A stretch of DNA of 64,000 bases from Ulva prolifera (lineage: Eukaryota; Chlorophyta; Ulvophyceae; Ulvales; Ulvaceae): contig CM041198.1 of assembly GCA_023078555.1 (NCBI GenBank), forward strand, positions 2,961,354 to 3,025,353, in the 5' to 3' direction. This document shows positions 34,339-45,742 of this stretch, piece by piece (the stretch's first letter is position 1; every line of letters starts with the position of its first letter). Made by a program: the position numbers and the translations under genes. The notes beneath the pieces are model-generated. The model did not search any database. It was not told the origin of the DNA and saw only the letters and a program-made list of their open reading frames with translations.

Positions 34339-34710
34339 TGTAAAGACTGTGAAGTCAAGAGACATAGAAGAAGAGATCTGTCGTCTACCCTTTAAGGTCC
34401 AGCTGCTTATATACTATAAGACAGCCTGTGTACGACACCTGCCACAGTGTGCTGAGCTCAGCCCACTGTTCCCCGTACACACCAGAGTCTTCCATCGCGT
34501 AAGCCATGCTTGGCTGACATAAGCACTCCTTCTAGATATCTCTAGACTCGTGCTTCTAGATGGCCCGCCCTGCTGACGCAAGACGGTCTGGCGACCACTG
34601 TTGACAGTGCCCCGTGCTGTCAGCCACAAGCTTGTAGGCTGACGGGACATTCCGGAGGCTTCCAGAATATTCTATGTCATGCATATCTATGCATGTGACG
34701 TATCGTCACA
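34339..34710 (-). repeat. Gypsy 5' LTR
   Basis: The 372-bp partner of 18874-19245, with two differences seen. It is followed by the TAGCC duplication and the rest of array unit A2. Confidence 0.9.
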
Positions 34711-36587
34711 TAGCCTCAACAGGCCCGTCCACGGGGGCAGGGGGCTGCGGAGGTGGCATGTGGGGCCAAGGTGCTGAGGTGGTGGGAGCAGGGCACTAAA
34801 GTAGCAGCAACAGCTGTTCTGTACGTTTTAGGTAGTTGTGAACGTGTGTATGCTCTGACGAGGGCAGATGGCTACAGGTGTTGAGGGCAGATGGCTACAG
34901 GTGTTGTGGTGGGCGTGCATGTTTCGGACTTTGAAACTAGCGTGAGTCCATGTTTGTTGATCCCTCACAACGGGGGGGATGGTCCTGCTCCGGGTCCAAA
35001 AGCGTAAGCTTCATTTGCAGCAACTTGTGCTGTGTTGCTCCATGTTCTGGTGCCCATTGAGTTCCTAGCAAAGGACAGCGGTTGTAGGCCAGAGTGTGCA
35101 AGCTTCTGTTGCAAAAACTTGTGTTCTTCTGTGATCAGATGACATGTGTCCATGTGCAGAGAATGCAGGCCTGAATGTGCATGCCTCAAGCACGGCAGTG
35201 CTGCTGCTTGTGTGACATTGTGTTGTCTGTTGCTATTCCATCGTTCCCTGCTTCGAGTGGTCTGCCTGCTTTGCCATCAGAAGGCCAGCGCCAATTGTGC
35301 TACCAAGGCGACTGGCCAGATCTATGTCGTGAGGGGCTGCAGCAGGCTGTGGTGATGAACAGACTGTAAGTGCTGTCACGGAGCGGCTCAGTGAAACAGA
35401 GGATTGTGGCCATCGGCAGCCAGCGCATGCTGTGCGATGCAGCAACATTTGCAGTCGAGAGTATACTTGTCATGTGTCGAGAGCTTGTGCATCTGTGTGC
35501 GCAGCGGCAGTGCATCTTCGCAACAGCGACGGTACATGCCGCTGGAATAGCAACGCAGCATGTCGCTTCTCCAGCTATATGTCAGCAACATAACGGTGCA
35601 TGTTTCGAGCGAACAATCGGTGATGTGTTCACGTTGCATCTGGCGTGCTTGGTAGCTAGTACGCTGGGACAGCGACGTCATGCTGCTGTGCAAGCAGCCG
35701 AGCAGAGCAAACGCCATAGTCCAATGCGGTGACATGAGCCTCGTTGCCATTCTCCAGAGATCTCTGTGAGTGTATAGACGGCGAAGCGGTGCACAGCAAA
35801 GGAGAGCAGCCAGGCGTCGCGGGCACTACAGAGCTCACTACAGCTCTGCAGAGCTGTTGCATCATTGACAGCTCTGCGTGGAACATACTGTTGTGATACT
35901 ATACTCGATGCAGCATGGCCATACGATCGACAGGGCCGCACACAGCAAGAGTGTGATTTGTGACAGCATACCCGGACTACACTCCGAAGATGGCTACCTT
36001 CATCGGGGCCAGACCAGGGCAGGCGGTCGCAGCATTTACAGCTGCTTGAGCAGATCTAGATATCAATCCTCTGCAAGCTGTGCGCGGTGGGATTCGCACA
36101 CAGCAGGCATTCAGCACGGCTCACAGCGCGCACAGAGCGTCGTCGACTACAGAAACAGAGGATGCAGCCACGCATGCAGCGGGAGCGCCGTTTGCGAGTC
36201 TCTCGGAAGCTACATGTGCAGCTGTAAAGTTTGTCTGATCGGTGAAAGCAACCGTCCTTCCAAGTCTGCTCGGCAGCCAGTACGCCGGGACATGCACGGG
36301 CTGCAGCGCTGTCCTGCTGGGACGGCATGCTGAAGCATGCAGTAAAATTAATTGTATACCTCGTTCCGGCTGTGTCGCCGCACGTCCGCACGCTACAGGT
36401 GTCGCTCGGATCTGCGAAGGTCGGTGCCGGGACCATGCCGGAACGATTGATCGAACATTCCGGAACAGTTGACCATGTACGCGGTCGACGCGGCGCCAGG
36501 GGACACTGAAAACGCGTGGAATCGGTGGCGAGGGGGGCGATCCGACACGTGGGGAGGGGGGCGAGCCTCTAAGGCCCGGTGGGCAAC

Positions 36588-38603
36588 GATGGCACTACGT
36601 GCCTAGCCCACCGGGCGGGCGTAAGCGCGGGGTGTGCGGGGCGGCGGGGAGCGGGGTGCGTGCGGGGTGTTCCGGGACACCGATGACTGTGATGTGGTGT
36701 GCCGTTAACGGGCCCGTCCACGGGGGCGGGGCTGCGGAGGTGGCATGTGGAGCCGAGGTGCAGAGGTGGTGGGATCGTGGCACTGAGACAGCAGCAATAG
36801 CTGTTCTGTATGTTGTAGGTAGTTGTGAATGTGTGTAAGCTCTGAAGAGGGCAGATGGCCGAGGGTGAGGGTGTTGGTACGGGTGTGCATGCTTCGCAGT
36901 TTGAAGCTAGTGTGTGTGCATGTTTGTGGGTCCCTCGCAGTGGGAGGATAGTCTTGGCGTACAAGTGCAAGCTTCATTTGCATTTGTAGCAGCTTGTGCT
37001 GTGTTGCTCCATGTTCTGGTGCCCATTGAGTTCCTAGCAAAGGACAGAGGGTGTAGGCCAGAGTGTGCAAGCTTCTGTTGCAATAACTTGTGTTCTTCTG
37101 TGATCAGATGACATGTGTCCATGTGCAGACAATGCAGGCCTGAATGTGCATGCCTCAAGCACCGTAGTGCTGCTGCTTGTGTTACAAGGACAAAGGCAGC
37201 AAGGCTGCTGCTTGTGTGACATTGCGTTGTCTGTTGCTATTCCATCGTTCCCTGCTTCGAGTGGTCTGCCTGCTTTGCCATCAGAAGGCCAGCGCCAATT
37301 GTGCTACCGAGGCGACTGGCCAAATCTATGTCGTGAGGGGCTGCAGCAGGCTGTGGTGACCAACAGACTGGAAGTGCTGTCACGGAGCGGCTCAGTGAAA
37401 CAGAGGATTGTGGCCATCGGCAGCCAGCGCATGCTGTGCGATGCAGCAAAACTTGCAGTCGAGAGTTCACTTGTCATGTTTCGAGCTTGTGCAGCTGTGT
37501 GCGCAGCGGAAGTGCATCTTCGCAACAGCGACGGTACATGCCGCTGGAATAGCAACGCAGCATGTCGTTTCTCCAGCTATATGTCAGCAACAGAACGGTA
37601 CATGTTTTGAGCGAACATCGATGATGTGTTAACGTTGCATCCGGCGTGCTTGGTAGCGGGTACGCTGGGACAGCGACGTCATGCTGCTGTGCAAGCAGCC
37701 GAGCAGAGCAAACGCCATATTCCAATGCGGTGACATGCGCCTCGTTGCCTTCCTCCAGAGATCTCTGCGAGTGTATAGATGGCGAAGCGGTGCACAGCAA
37801 AGGAGAGCAGCCAGGCGTCGCGGGCACTACAGAGCTGTTGCATCATTGACAGCTCTGCGTGGAACGTACCGTTGTGACACTATACTCGATGCAGCATGGC
37901 CATATATACGATCGACAGGGCCGCACACAGCAAGAGTGTGATTTGTGACAGCATACCCGGACCATCACTCCGAGGATGGCTACCAATCGAACTTCATCGG
38001 AGCCGGACCAGGGCAGGCCGTCGCAGCATTTACAGCTGCTTGAGAAGATATCAATGCACTGCAAGCTGTGCGCGGTGGGTTTCGCACACAGCAGGCATTC
38101 AGCACGGCTCACAGCGCGCACATAGCATCTTCGACTACAGAAACAGAGGATGCAGCCAGCCGAATGATCAACGCGTGCAGCGGGAGCGCCGTTTGTGTAC
38201 TATAGAGTCTCCGCAGCTGCATGTGCAGCTGCAAAGTTTGTCTGGTCGGTGAAAGCAACCGTCCGTGCCAAGTCTGCTCGGCAGCCGGTACGCCGGGACA
38301 TGAACGGGCTGCAGCGCTGTCCTGCTAAGACAGCATGCTGAAGCATGCAGCAAAATTTATTGTGTACCCCGTTTCCGGCTGTGTCGCTGCACGTCCGCAC
38401 GCTACAGGACGCGCAGAGCTGTCAAGGTCGGTGCCGGGACCATGCCGGAACGATTGATCGAATATTTCGGAACAGTGGACCATGTACGCGGTCGACGCGG
38501 CGCCAGGGGGCGATCGCTACACTAAAAACGCGTGGAATGCGTGGCGAGGGGGGCGACCCGACACGTGGGGAGGGGCGCGACGCTCTAAGGCCCGGTGGGC
38601 AAT
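36588..38603 (+). repeat. Array unit A3 (type A)
   Basis: 2016 bp with intact ends. It carries a 22-bp LINE tail at 37182-37203 that is absent from the matching place in A1, A2 and A4. Its last 150 bp begins the block duplicated from the A1-B1 junction. Confidence 0.75.
37182..37203 (-). mobile_element. 22-bp LINE family 2 tail with 13-bp TSD
   Basis: TTACAAGGACAAAGGCAGCA then AG (the minus strand would end CTTTGTCCTTGTAA) is bracketed by GCTGCTGCTTGTG at 37169-37181 and 37204-37216. In units A1, A2 and A4 the same place has a single GCTGCTGCTTGTG-like copy, i.e. an empty site. Confidence 0.65.
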
Positions 38604-41245
38604 GATGGCACTTCGTGCTAGCCCACCGGGCATGGCTGGAGGCGCAAGGCGTGGCCGGTGCGGGGGCGCGCAGGGTGGGGGGGTGGCGTGGGTGTCGGAG
38701 ATCCAAATGCGATTGGGTTGCCAGGGACGCAGAGGCGGTTCGGCTTTGAGGGCTGCGGAAGTGGCATGCGGCCCGAGGTGGCAGGGTAGTGGGAGGCACT
38801 GAAGCAGTAGCGACACCAATGTTTTGCTTTGCAGTAGTTGTTGTGAACCTGAGTATGCTAAAACATGGCGGATAGCCGAGGGCGTCGGCATGGACATGCA
38901 TGATGCAGACACTGCAAGTAGTGTTGTGTCCACTTGAAGAGCGCTGAGAATGCAGGCCTGAACATGCATGCCTCCGGACGTGCAGCGCAAAGACGGCTTT
39001 GCTATTGTGTTGCGGGTGTTGTGACATGCTATGCCATGGTGCCCCGCTGTGCCAAGTTTGCCTGCTCTGCAATCAAAAGGCCAACAGTGGTGGTGTTGAG
39101 AAGGTGATTGGTCAGAGTTCTGTTGCGAGAGGCTGCAACAAGAGGTGGTAATAAACAGAGTGTATGTGACGTCGGGGAGAAGGTGAGTGAACGCAAACAC
39201 ACTGCAGTGCACCTCATCTCCGGCTAGATCTGCAGCAACACTTTCCAAATGATTCCCGTGTACGATGATCCGCATCTGACATGCTGTGGAGGAGCTGTGA
39301 TGGGACAACGACATGATGGTGCACACTCTCTGTTGACAACACGCTGCAGCCCGCAATGCAATGGCGAAGACCTCTGTCTCATTGACCAGATTTACTGAGC
39401 AAGATTGCATAGGGAACCAGCAATCGCTCTGGTGTGTGATGCGCGTGCAACATGCAGCGGCGCAGCAGAGACCGCAAATGCCTCTGCAATGAGAGAGCAG
39501 CAGCACATCATTCCTACACAAAGTGTGTAATGAATGGAAGCTGCGAATATGTGAGAAGCAAAGCAGCAGCGAACGGTCTGGTGGCGTACGCAATACAGAG
39601 CGCCCCGCTGCAAAGGAACAGCAGCACCAAAATCTTCAATCCGACATTAGTAATGAATGGTAGCAGCGAGTCAGTGAGAAAGAAAGCAGCAGCAAACATG
39701 ATGGCGTCATACGCGGTACGTGCGGTAGCAGCATCAGCAACTCAGCCAATCTGCGCAAAAATACACGCATCTGCAGCAAAATATTGCCAGACATGCAGTG
39801 CAGCATTGCTAAGAAATCGAAAAGCCAGGACACAGTACATGTGAGGCCTATGCCAGCACTCGCGCAGCAACAATTCGGCGAAGCAGCATCGTCGACGAAT
39901 CACAAAGCAAGCCTGCATTCGCAAGTGTGTGTTGAAAGGTTAAGCAGAACACCTGTACTGCGATGCGGCAGGGCTCGCACGGTGAGGCTGTCATCCATCG
40001 GGCACGCATCACGGCGCTCTGTGAAGCCGCCCGGAGCATCGGCGAACTACACGGGTTGCATCCATTAAGGGGATGCATTCGCACTCATGTGCGCCCATGC
40101 TGGCTGCAACGAGTTGAGCATGGGTGCTGCTGTCTGAGCAATTCACGAAGACTCAGCAGGTCGCGTCGGCGACAAATAGCAACAGAGAACAGAGCACTGG
40201 CATATTCTACACAGAAAAACCATCAAATGTATAACTGGGAACCTCGGAAGTAGGCTGCGGGGCAATACGCACATGTGGGCCAGCGAACGACATGCACAGC
40301 ACGCACCTGGAACATCAGCGATCCGTGCTACACATTTTGCAACCGCTGCGACGTTTGCTTGTAATTCAATTGCATGACAGGTGCACCATGAGGATTGCAG
40401 AACAAGCGAGACGTCGTCGATGCGGTCTGCCTCGGTCTGCCATCACGGGCGGATCGTCAGCTCCAGCCGATGGCAGACTATGTCTACGTGGACTGACATA
40501 GCACGAAACTATAGAGCCTTGCAAAGCGATGCGACGGGCTATACGCACGGGCGGGCTGGACAGTGACGGGCACACAGCACCGAGCACAGAGCGATGCAGT
40601 ATAGGCGTACAGAGCGATTCGCAGACTTGCAGCATCCCGGATAAGCCATATACGATCGATGTTCACACCAAAATCATCTGCCATCAGCAGCATGTAGCGT
40701 GCGCGATGGTGGGCCCGATGACAGAGCGCACCGGGCGCTGTGAACTCTACCGAATTGAGCTGCAGGAACGTTGCAGTGGTCCAGCTGATGATAAAAGTAC
40801 TCTAGGTGATAATTAAACGCACTGCAGGGGCTGGAATGTGGCAGACGCCGTTTTAGCGCTGCCTGCGACACACGCTGGTCCAGCACAGGCCGCCGAGGTC
40901 AGCCACAGCCGTCGTAGCAGGACACAATAAAGATGCACGCGAGATGCACGACGAATGTGTGGCCTGCGAGGCGAGGCGGGGCTATATGTCAAGGCGCCGA
41001 TCGCTGGCGGTCAGGCCGTGGCACGCGGTCGACGCGGGCTCTGGGCCGGTCCCATACAGTGGAAGCGCGTGGGGCGCGTGGGGTTCGGTGGCCAGGGGGG
41101 CGAAGCTCCGCGGCCTCCGGGACGCCAGGCTCTAAGCCCGGTGGGCAACATACAGTGGAAGCGCGTGGGGCGCGTGGGGTTCGGTGGCCAGGGGGGCGAA
41201 GCTCCGCGGCCTCCGGGACGCCAGGCTCTAAGCCCGGTGGGCAAC
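38604..41245 (+). repeat. Array unit B3 (type B) with duplicated end
   Basis: Nearly identical to B1, except that the last 96 bp, including the GCCCGGTGGGC terminus, is repeated in tandem (41054-41149 and 41150-41245). The terminus is followed first by AACATACAG and then by the true join to C2. Confidence 0.75.
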
Positions 41246-42620
41246 GATGGCACTACGTGCCTAGCCAGAGGATCCCAGGTTTACGTTTAATCCTTTGAGA
41301 CGGTAGACAGTACCAGAGCTCTGATCTCTGTGGCTATTAGTTGCCAACGAGACCTGCTGAGTCTTCGTGCATTGCACAGACAAATTTGTACACTGACGTG
41401 GCCGTCGTTGTGGTGTGCGATGTTAATGCTACATGCAGCCATGGGAGACGGCAAATGCCACTGCAATGAAACAGCAGCAAAGCAGTCTTCAATGTAATGC
41501 ATTATTCAACAGTAACAGCTACGCAGCGAGAAGGAAAGCAGAAGCGAACGGCCTGGTGTCGAACGAGATGTGAGAGCTTGCAGCATCAGCAACTCAGCCA
41601 ACTTGTGCAGAAACATATGCAACTATGGCAATAACATCCCAGACGTGAATTGCAGCATGGATATGCAATAGAAAGGCGAGCACACAGTACACGCGAGCCC
41701 TGTGATATAGCACTCGCGCAGCAACAGATCGCAGAGCAGAGCAGCATCGTCGGTGAATGGCGAGGCAAACCTGCATTTGCAACTGAGAGGTTTACGAGCT
41801 AAGCAGAACACCTGTAATGCGATGCGGCAGGGCTCGCACGATGAGGCTGTCATCCAGCGGCAACGCAGCACGGCGCACGGAGCGCTCGGAGCATCGGCGA
41901 GCTGGGCTATAAATAATGCAGCCATTATAGAGCCTTACAGAGAAATGCAGCGGGCTATACGCACGGCCAGGCTGGACAGAGACAGGCGCACAGCACGGAG
42001 CACAGATCGATGCGGTCTAGGCGTACACAGCGATTCGAAGACTTGCAGCATCCCTGACGGGCCATACAAGATCATCATTCACCTCGGAATCACTTGCCAT
42101 CAGCAGCTTGTAGCTTGCGTGACGGTGGGCCAGACGAAAGAGCGTACAGAGGGCTGCGAACTTTGGCGATCAGAGCTGCAGGATCGCTTACAGTGGCTGA
42201 AATCGCTTGCGGCGGTCCTGCTAATGAAAATGATAATCGAGGTGATAATCAGACGAACTACAAGGGCTGGACTGTGACTGACGCCGTTTCAGCGCTGCCG
42301 CGACGCAAACTGGCCCTACACAGGCCGCCGACCTCGGCCACAGGCCTCGTTGCGGGACACAGCGAAGATGCACGCAAGATGCACTCCATATCTGTGGCCT
42401 GCGAGGCGAGGCGGGGCTATGAAACGAAGCACCAGTCGCTGGCGGGCAACCCATGCAGGGACGGTGCGGGGACGGTGCCGGTACTGGCAGGCACGCGGCG
42501 GACGCGGCGCTGGTACAGGTACAGGTATAGCAGGCGCGTGGGGCGCGTGGGAAGGAGTGGCGAGGGGTTCGACGGGCCCGCGCGCGCTGGTACAGGCAGC
42601 TCTAAGGCCCGGTGGGCAAT
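41246..42620 (+). repeat. Array unit C2 (type C)
   Basis: 1375 bp, the same length as C1 and differing by about three bases by eye. It has the same damaged left inverted repeat (GCCAGAGGATCCC). Confidence 0.75.
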
Positions 42621-43049
42621 GATGGCACTCCGTGCTAGCCCACCGGGCATGGCAGGAGATGCGAGGCGTGGCCGGGTGCGGGAGCGCGCAGGGTGGGGGG
42701 GTGGCGTGGGTGTCGGGGATACAAATGCGATGCAGCTGCAGCCCTCGCACTCAGAAGCAGAGAAGATGCACAGAAGATGCAGTGAATATGCACGGTAAAT
42801 CTGGCTCTGCCGGGCGAAGCGGCGTGGCTATACGAAGCGTCCGCCTCGCCGAAGCAGCCGGTATAGAGGTGGGACGATGCAAGGACGGTGCAGGGACGGC
42901 GGTGGTACGCGGCGGACGCGGTCTGGCGGGTTTCCATACATAGGAAGCGTGGGGCGCGGGCGCTCGGTGTCTACGGGTGCGGATGGGTGGCCAGGGGGGC
43001 GAAAATGACACGTGGGGAGGGGGATGCAGCTCTAAGCCCGGTGGGCAAC
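42621..43049 (+). repeat. Array unit D1 (429-bp deletion derivative)
   Basis: This unit keeps about 100 bp of a type B left end (GCCCACCGGGCATGGC...) joined to about 300 bp of the right-end region also found at the end of B4. Both terminal inverted repeats are intact. It shows how little internal sequence a unit needs. Confidence 0.7.
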
Positions 43050-45742
43050 GATGGCACTACGTGCCTAGCCCACCGGGCGGGGCGTAGGGGACGCGGGGTG
43101 GCGAGGTGGTGGGGTGCGGGGTGCGCGTGGGGTGTCCCGGGACACCGATGACTGTGATGTGGTTGCCGTAAACGGGCCCGTCCACGGGGGGTGGGGCTGG
43201 TGGGGCTGCGGAGGTGGCATGTGGGGCCGAGGTGCAGAGGTGGTGGGAGCGTGGCACTGAGACAGCAGCAATGGCTGTAAGTTGTAGGTAGTTGTGAATG
43301 TGTGTATGCTCCGAAGAGGGCAGATGGCCGAGGGTGTTGGTACGGGTGTGCATGCTTCGCAGTTTGAAGGTAGTGTGAGCGCATATTTGTGGGTCCCTCG
43401 CAGTGCGAGGATAGTCTGCAAGCTTCATTTGCATTTGTAGCAGCTTGTGCTGTGTTGCTCCATGCTGTGGTGCCCATTGAGTTCCTAGCAAAGGACAGAG
43501 GTTGAAGGCCAGAGTGTGCATGCTTATGTTGCAAAAACTTGTGTTCTTCTGTGATCAGTTGACATGTGTCCATGTGCAGAGAATGCAGGCCTGAATGTGC
43601 ATGCCTCAAGCACGGCAGTGTTGCTGCTTTTGTGACATTGTGTGGTCTGTTGCTATTCCATCGTTCCCTGCTTCTAGTGGTCTGCCTGCTTTGCCATCAG
43701 AAGGCCAGCGCCAGTTCTGCTACCAAGGCGACTGGCCAGATCTATGTCGTGAGGGGCTGCAGCAGGCTGTGGTGATGAACAGACTGTAAGTGCTGTCACG
43801 GAGCGGCTCAGTGAAACAGAGGATTGTGGGCATCGGCAGCCAGCGCATGCTGTGCGATGCAGCAACATTTGCAGTCGAGAGTTTACTTGTCATGTGTCGA
43901 GAGCTTGTGCATCTGTGTGCGCAGCGGTAGTGCATCTTCGCAACAGCGACGGTACATGCCGCTGGAATAGCAACGCAGCATGTCACTTCTCCAGCTATAT
44001 GTCAGCAACAGAACGGTACATGTTTCGAGCGAACAATCGATGATGTGTTAACGTTGCATCTGGCGTGCTTGGTAGCTAGTACGCTGGGACAGCGACGTCA
44101 TGCTGCTGTGCAAGCAGCCGAGCACAGCAAACGCCATATTCCAATGCGGTGACATGAGCCGCGTTGCCTTTCTCCAGAGATCTGTGCGAGTGTATAGACG
44201 GCGAAGCGGTGCACAGCAAAGGAGAGCAGCCAGGCGTCGCGGGCACTACAGAGCTGTTGCATCATTGACAGCTCTGCGTGGAACATACTGTTGTGACACT
44301 ATACTCGATGCAGCATGGCCATACGATCGACAGGGCCGCACACAGCAAGAGTGTGATTTGTGACAGCATACCCGGACCATCAGTGTGAAGATGGCTACCA
44401 ATCGAACTTCATCGGAGCCAGACCAGGGCAGGCATTAGCAGCATTTACAGCTGCTTGAGAAGATATCAATCCTCTGCAAGCTGTGCGCGGTTGGATTCGC
44501 ACACAGCAGGCAATAGCACGGCTCACAGTGCGCACAGAGCATCGTCAACTACAACGCTACAACGCCGTTTGAGAACTATAGAATCTCGGCAGCTACATGT
44601 GCAGCTGCAAAGTTTGTCTGATCGGTGAAAGCAACCGTCTGTACCGAATCTGCTCCGCAGCCGGGACGCCGGGACATGAACGGGCTGCTGCGCTGTCCTG
44701 CTGGGACAGCAAGCTGCATCATATCACAACATTGATTGTATGCCTGTTTTCGGCTGGGTGGCAGCTATTTTAAACCAGGCGGTAGGGCTGCACGCACGTC
44801 TGGGCTTACGAACGCCGGCCACAGCATTGTGACCGGACGTACAATAAGACGTACAGCGCACCTGGAACAACAGAGATCAGGTACACAGGGTGCAGCCACT
44901 GAAAGTATAAATAACTCAGATGTGAAACGTGGCCGCAGGGGGGTGCTAGATGAGACGTCTCTGCGATCTCTCACACACCCACGGTGAGCCAGCGTGGCGC
45001 ATCGTCAGGTCCAGGGCACGGCAGACTATGTGTGAGACGGCATGTGAATCAGTGCCGATCAGATGCTTGCATAGCAACGTTGCAGCGACATGAGAACGGT
45101 CGGACACAAGCCAGACGGGCACACAGCACGGAGCACGAGCGCATGGAACATTGGAGTACACCAGCGCGTGGCAGGCTTGCAGCACCTCGGAGGAAGTATG
45201 ATTTGTTTCTTCGTGTTTCGCTTCGTCACTGCGCAGTTACGAGCGCTCGTAGATTGCGCCACGGTGACAGATGACACAGCGCTCGACCATCGGCGATACA
45301 AGCATCGCAGCGGCACAGATGACTTTAGGATAGGAAATTTTTTTAGCGTAAAGTAACTGACGACGGCTAGGTCGAGGTAGATGCGGTACATAATGTTTCA
45401 GCAGTGCCTGCACCGTATGCTGCAGCTGCAGCGGCTGCCGATAACGGCCACAGCCCGTCGCACTCAGATGCATAGGACATGCATCGAATATGCACGGTAA
45501 ATCTGGCTTTTCCGGGCGAAGCGGCGAAGCCATACGACCTGTTCGCCTCGCCGCAGGTCTGCAGAAGGTACACCGCCGTAGGACGGTGCGGGGACGGTGC
45601 CGGTACGGGCAGGCACGCGGCGGACGCGGCGCTGGTACAGGTACAGGTACAGCAGGCGCGTGGGGCGCGGGGGGGGGAGTGGCGAGGGGTGCGACGGGCC
45701 CGCGCGCGCTGGTACAGGCGGCTCTAAGGCCCGGTGGGCAAT
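43050..45742 (+). repeat. Array unit A4 (type A, diverged 3' half)
   Basis: Follows type A to about 44500, then carries a different 3' part of about 1.2 kb ending GGCCCGGTGGGCAAT. Nothing coding is supported. Confidence 0.7.

Larger units (their letters stand above)
18874..34710 (-). mobile_element. Ty3/gypsy LTR retrotransposon, interrupted
   Basis: The element lies on the minus strand: 5' LTR 34710-34339, PBS, gag, an unexplained 2.7-kb block, protease, RT, RNase H, integrase with a chromodomain-like end, PPT, and 3' LTR 19245-18874. The PR-RT-RNaseH-INT order and the chromodomain-like C-terminus are those of Ty3/gypsy chromoviruses. The 5-bp duplication TAGCC sits at 18869-18873 and 34711-34715. 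The two 372-bp LTRs differ at only two positions seen, so the insertion is young. Pol is broken by a copia insertion in the RNase H region and by two apparent +1 frame changes upstream of RT, so this copy cannot make an intact Pol by simple translation. Without the copia element it is about 9.2 kb. Confidence 0.9.
18779..36587 (+). repeat. Array unit A2, split by the gypsy element
   Basis: The left 95 bp (18779-18873, starting GATGACACTACGTGCCTA, then GCCCACCGGGC) and the right 1872 bp (34716-36587) make one type A unit of about 1.97 kb once the LTR element and one TAGCC copy are removed. That matches the length of A1 and confirms the insertion borders. Confidence 0.75.
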
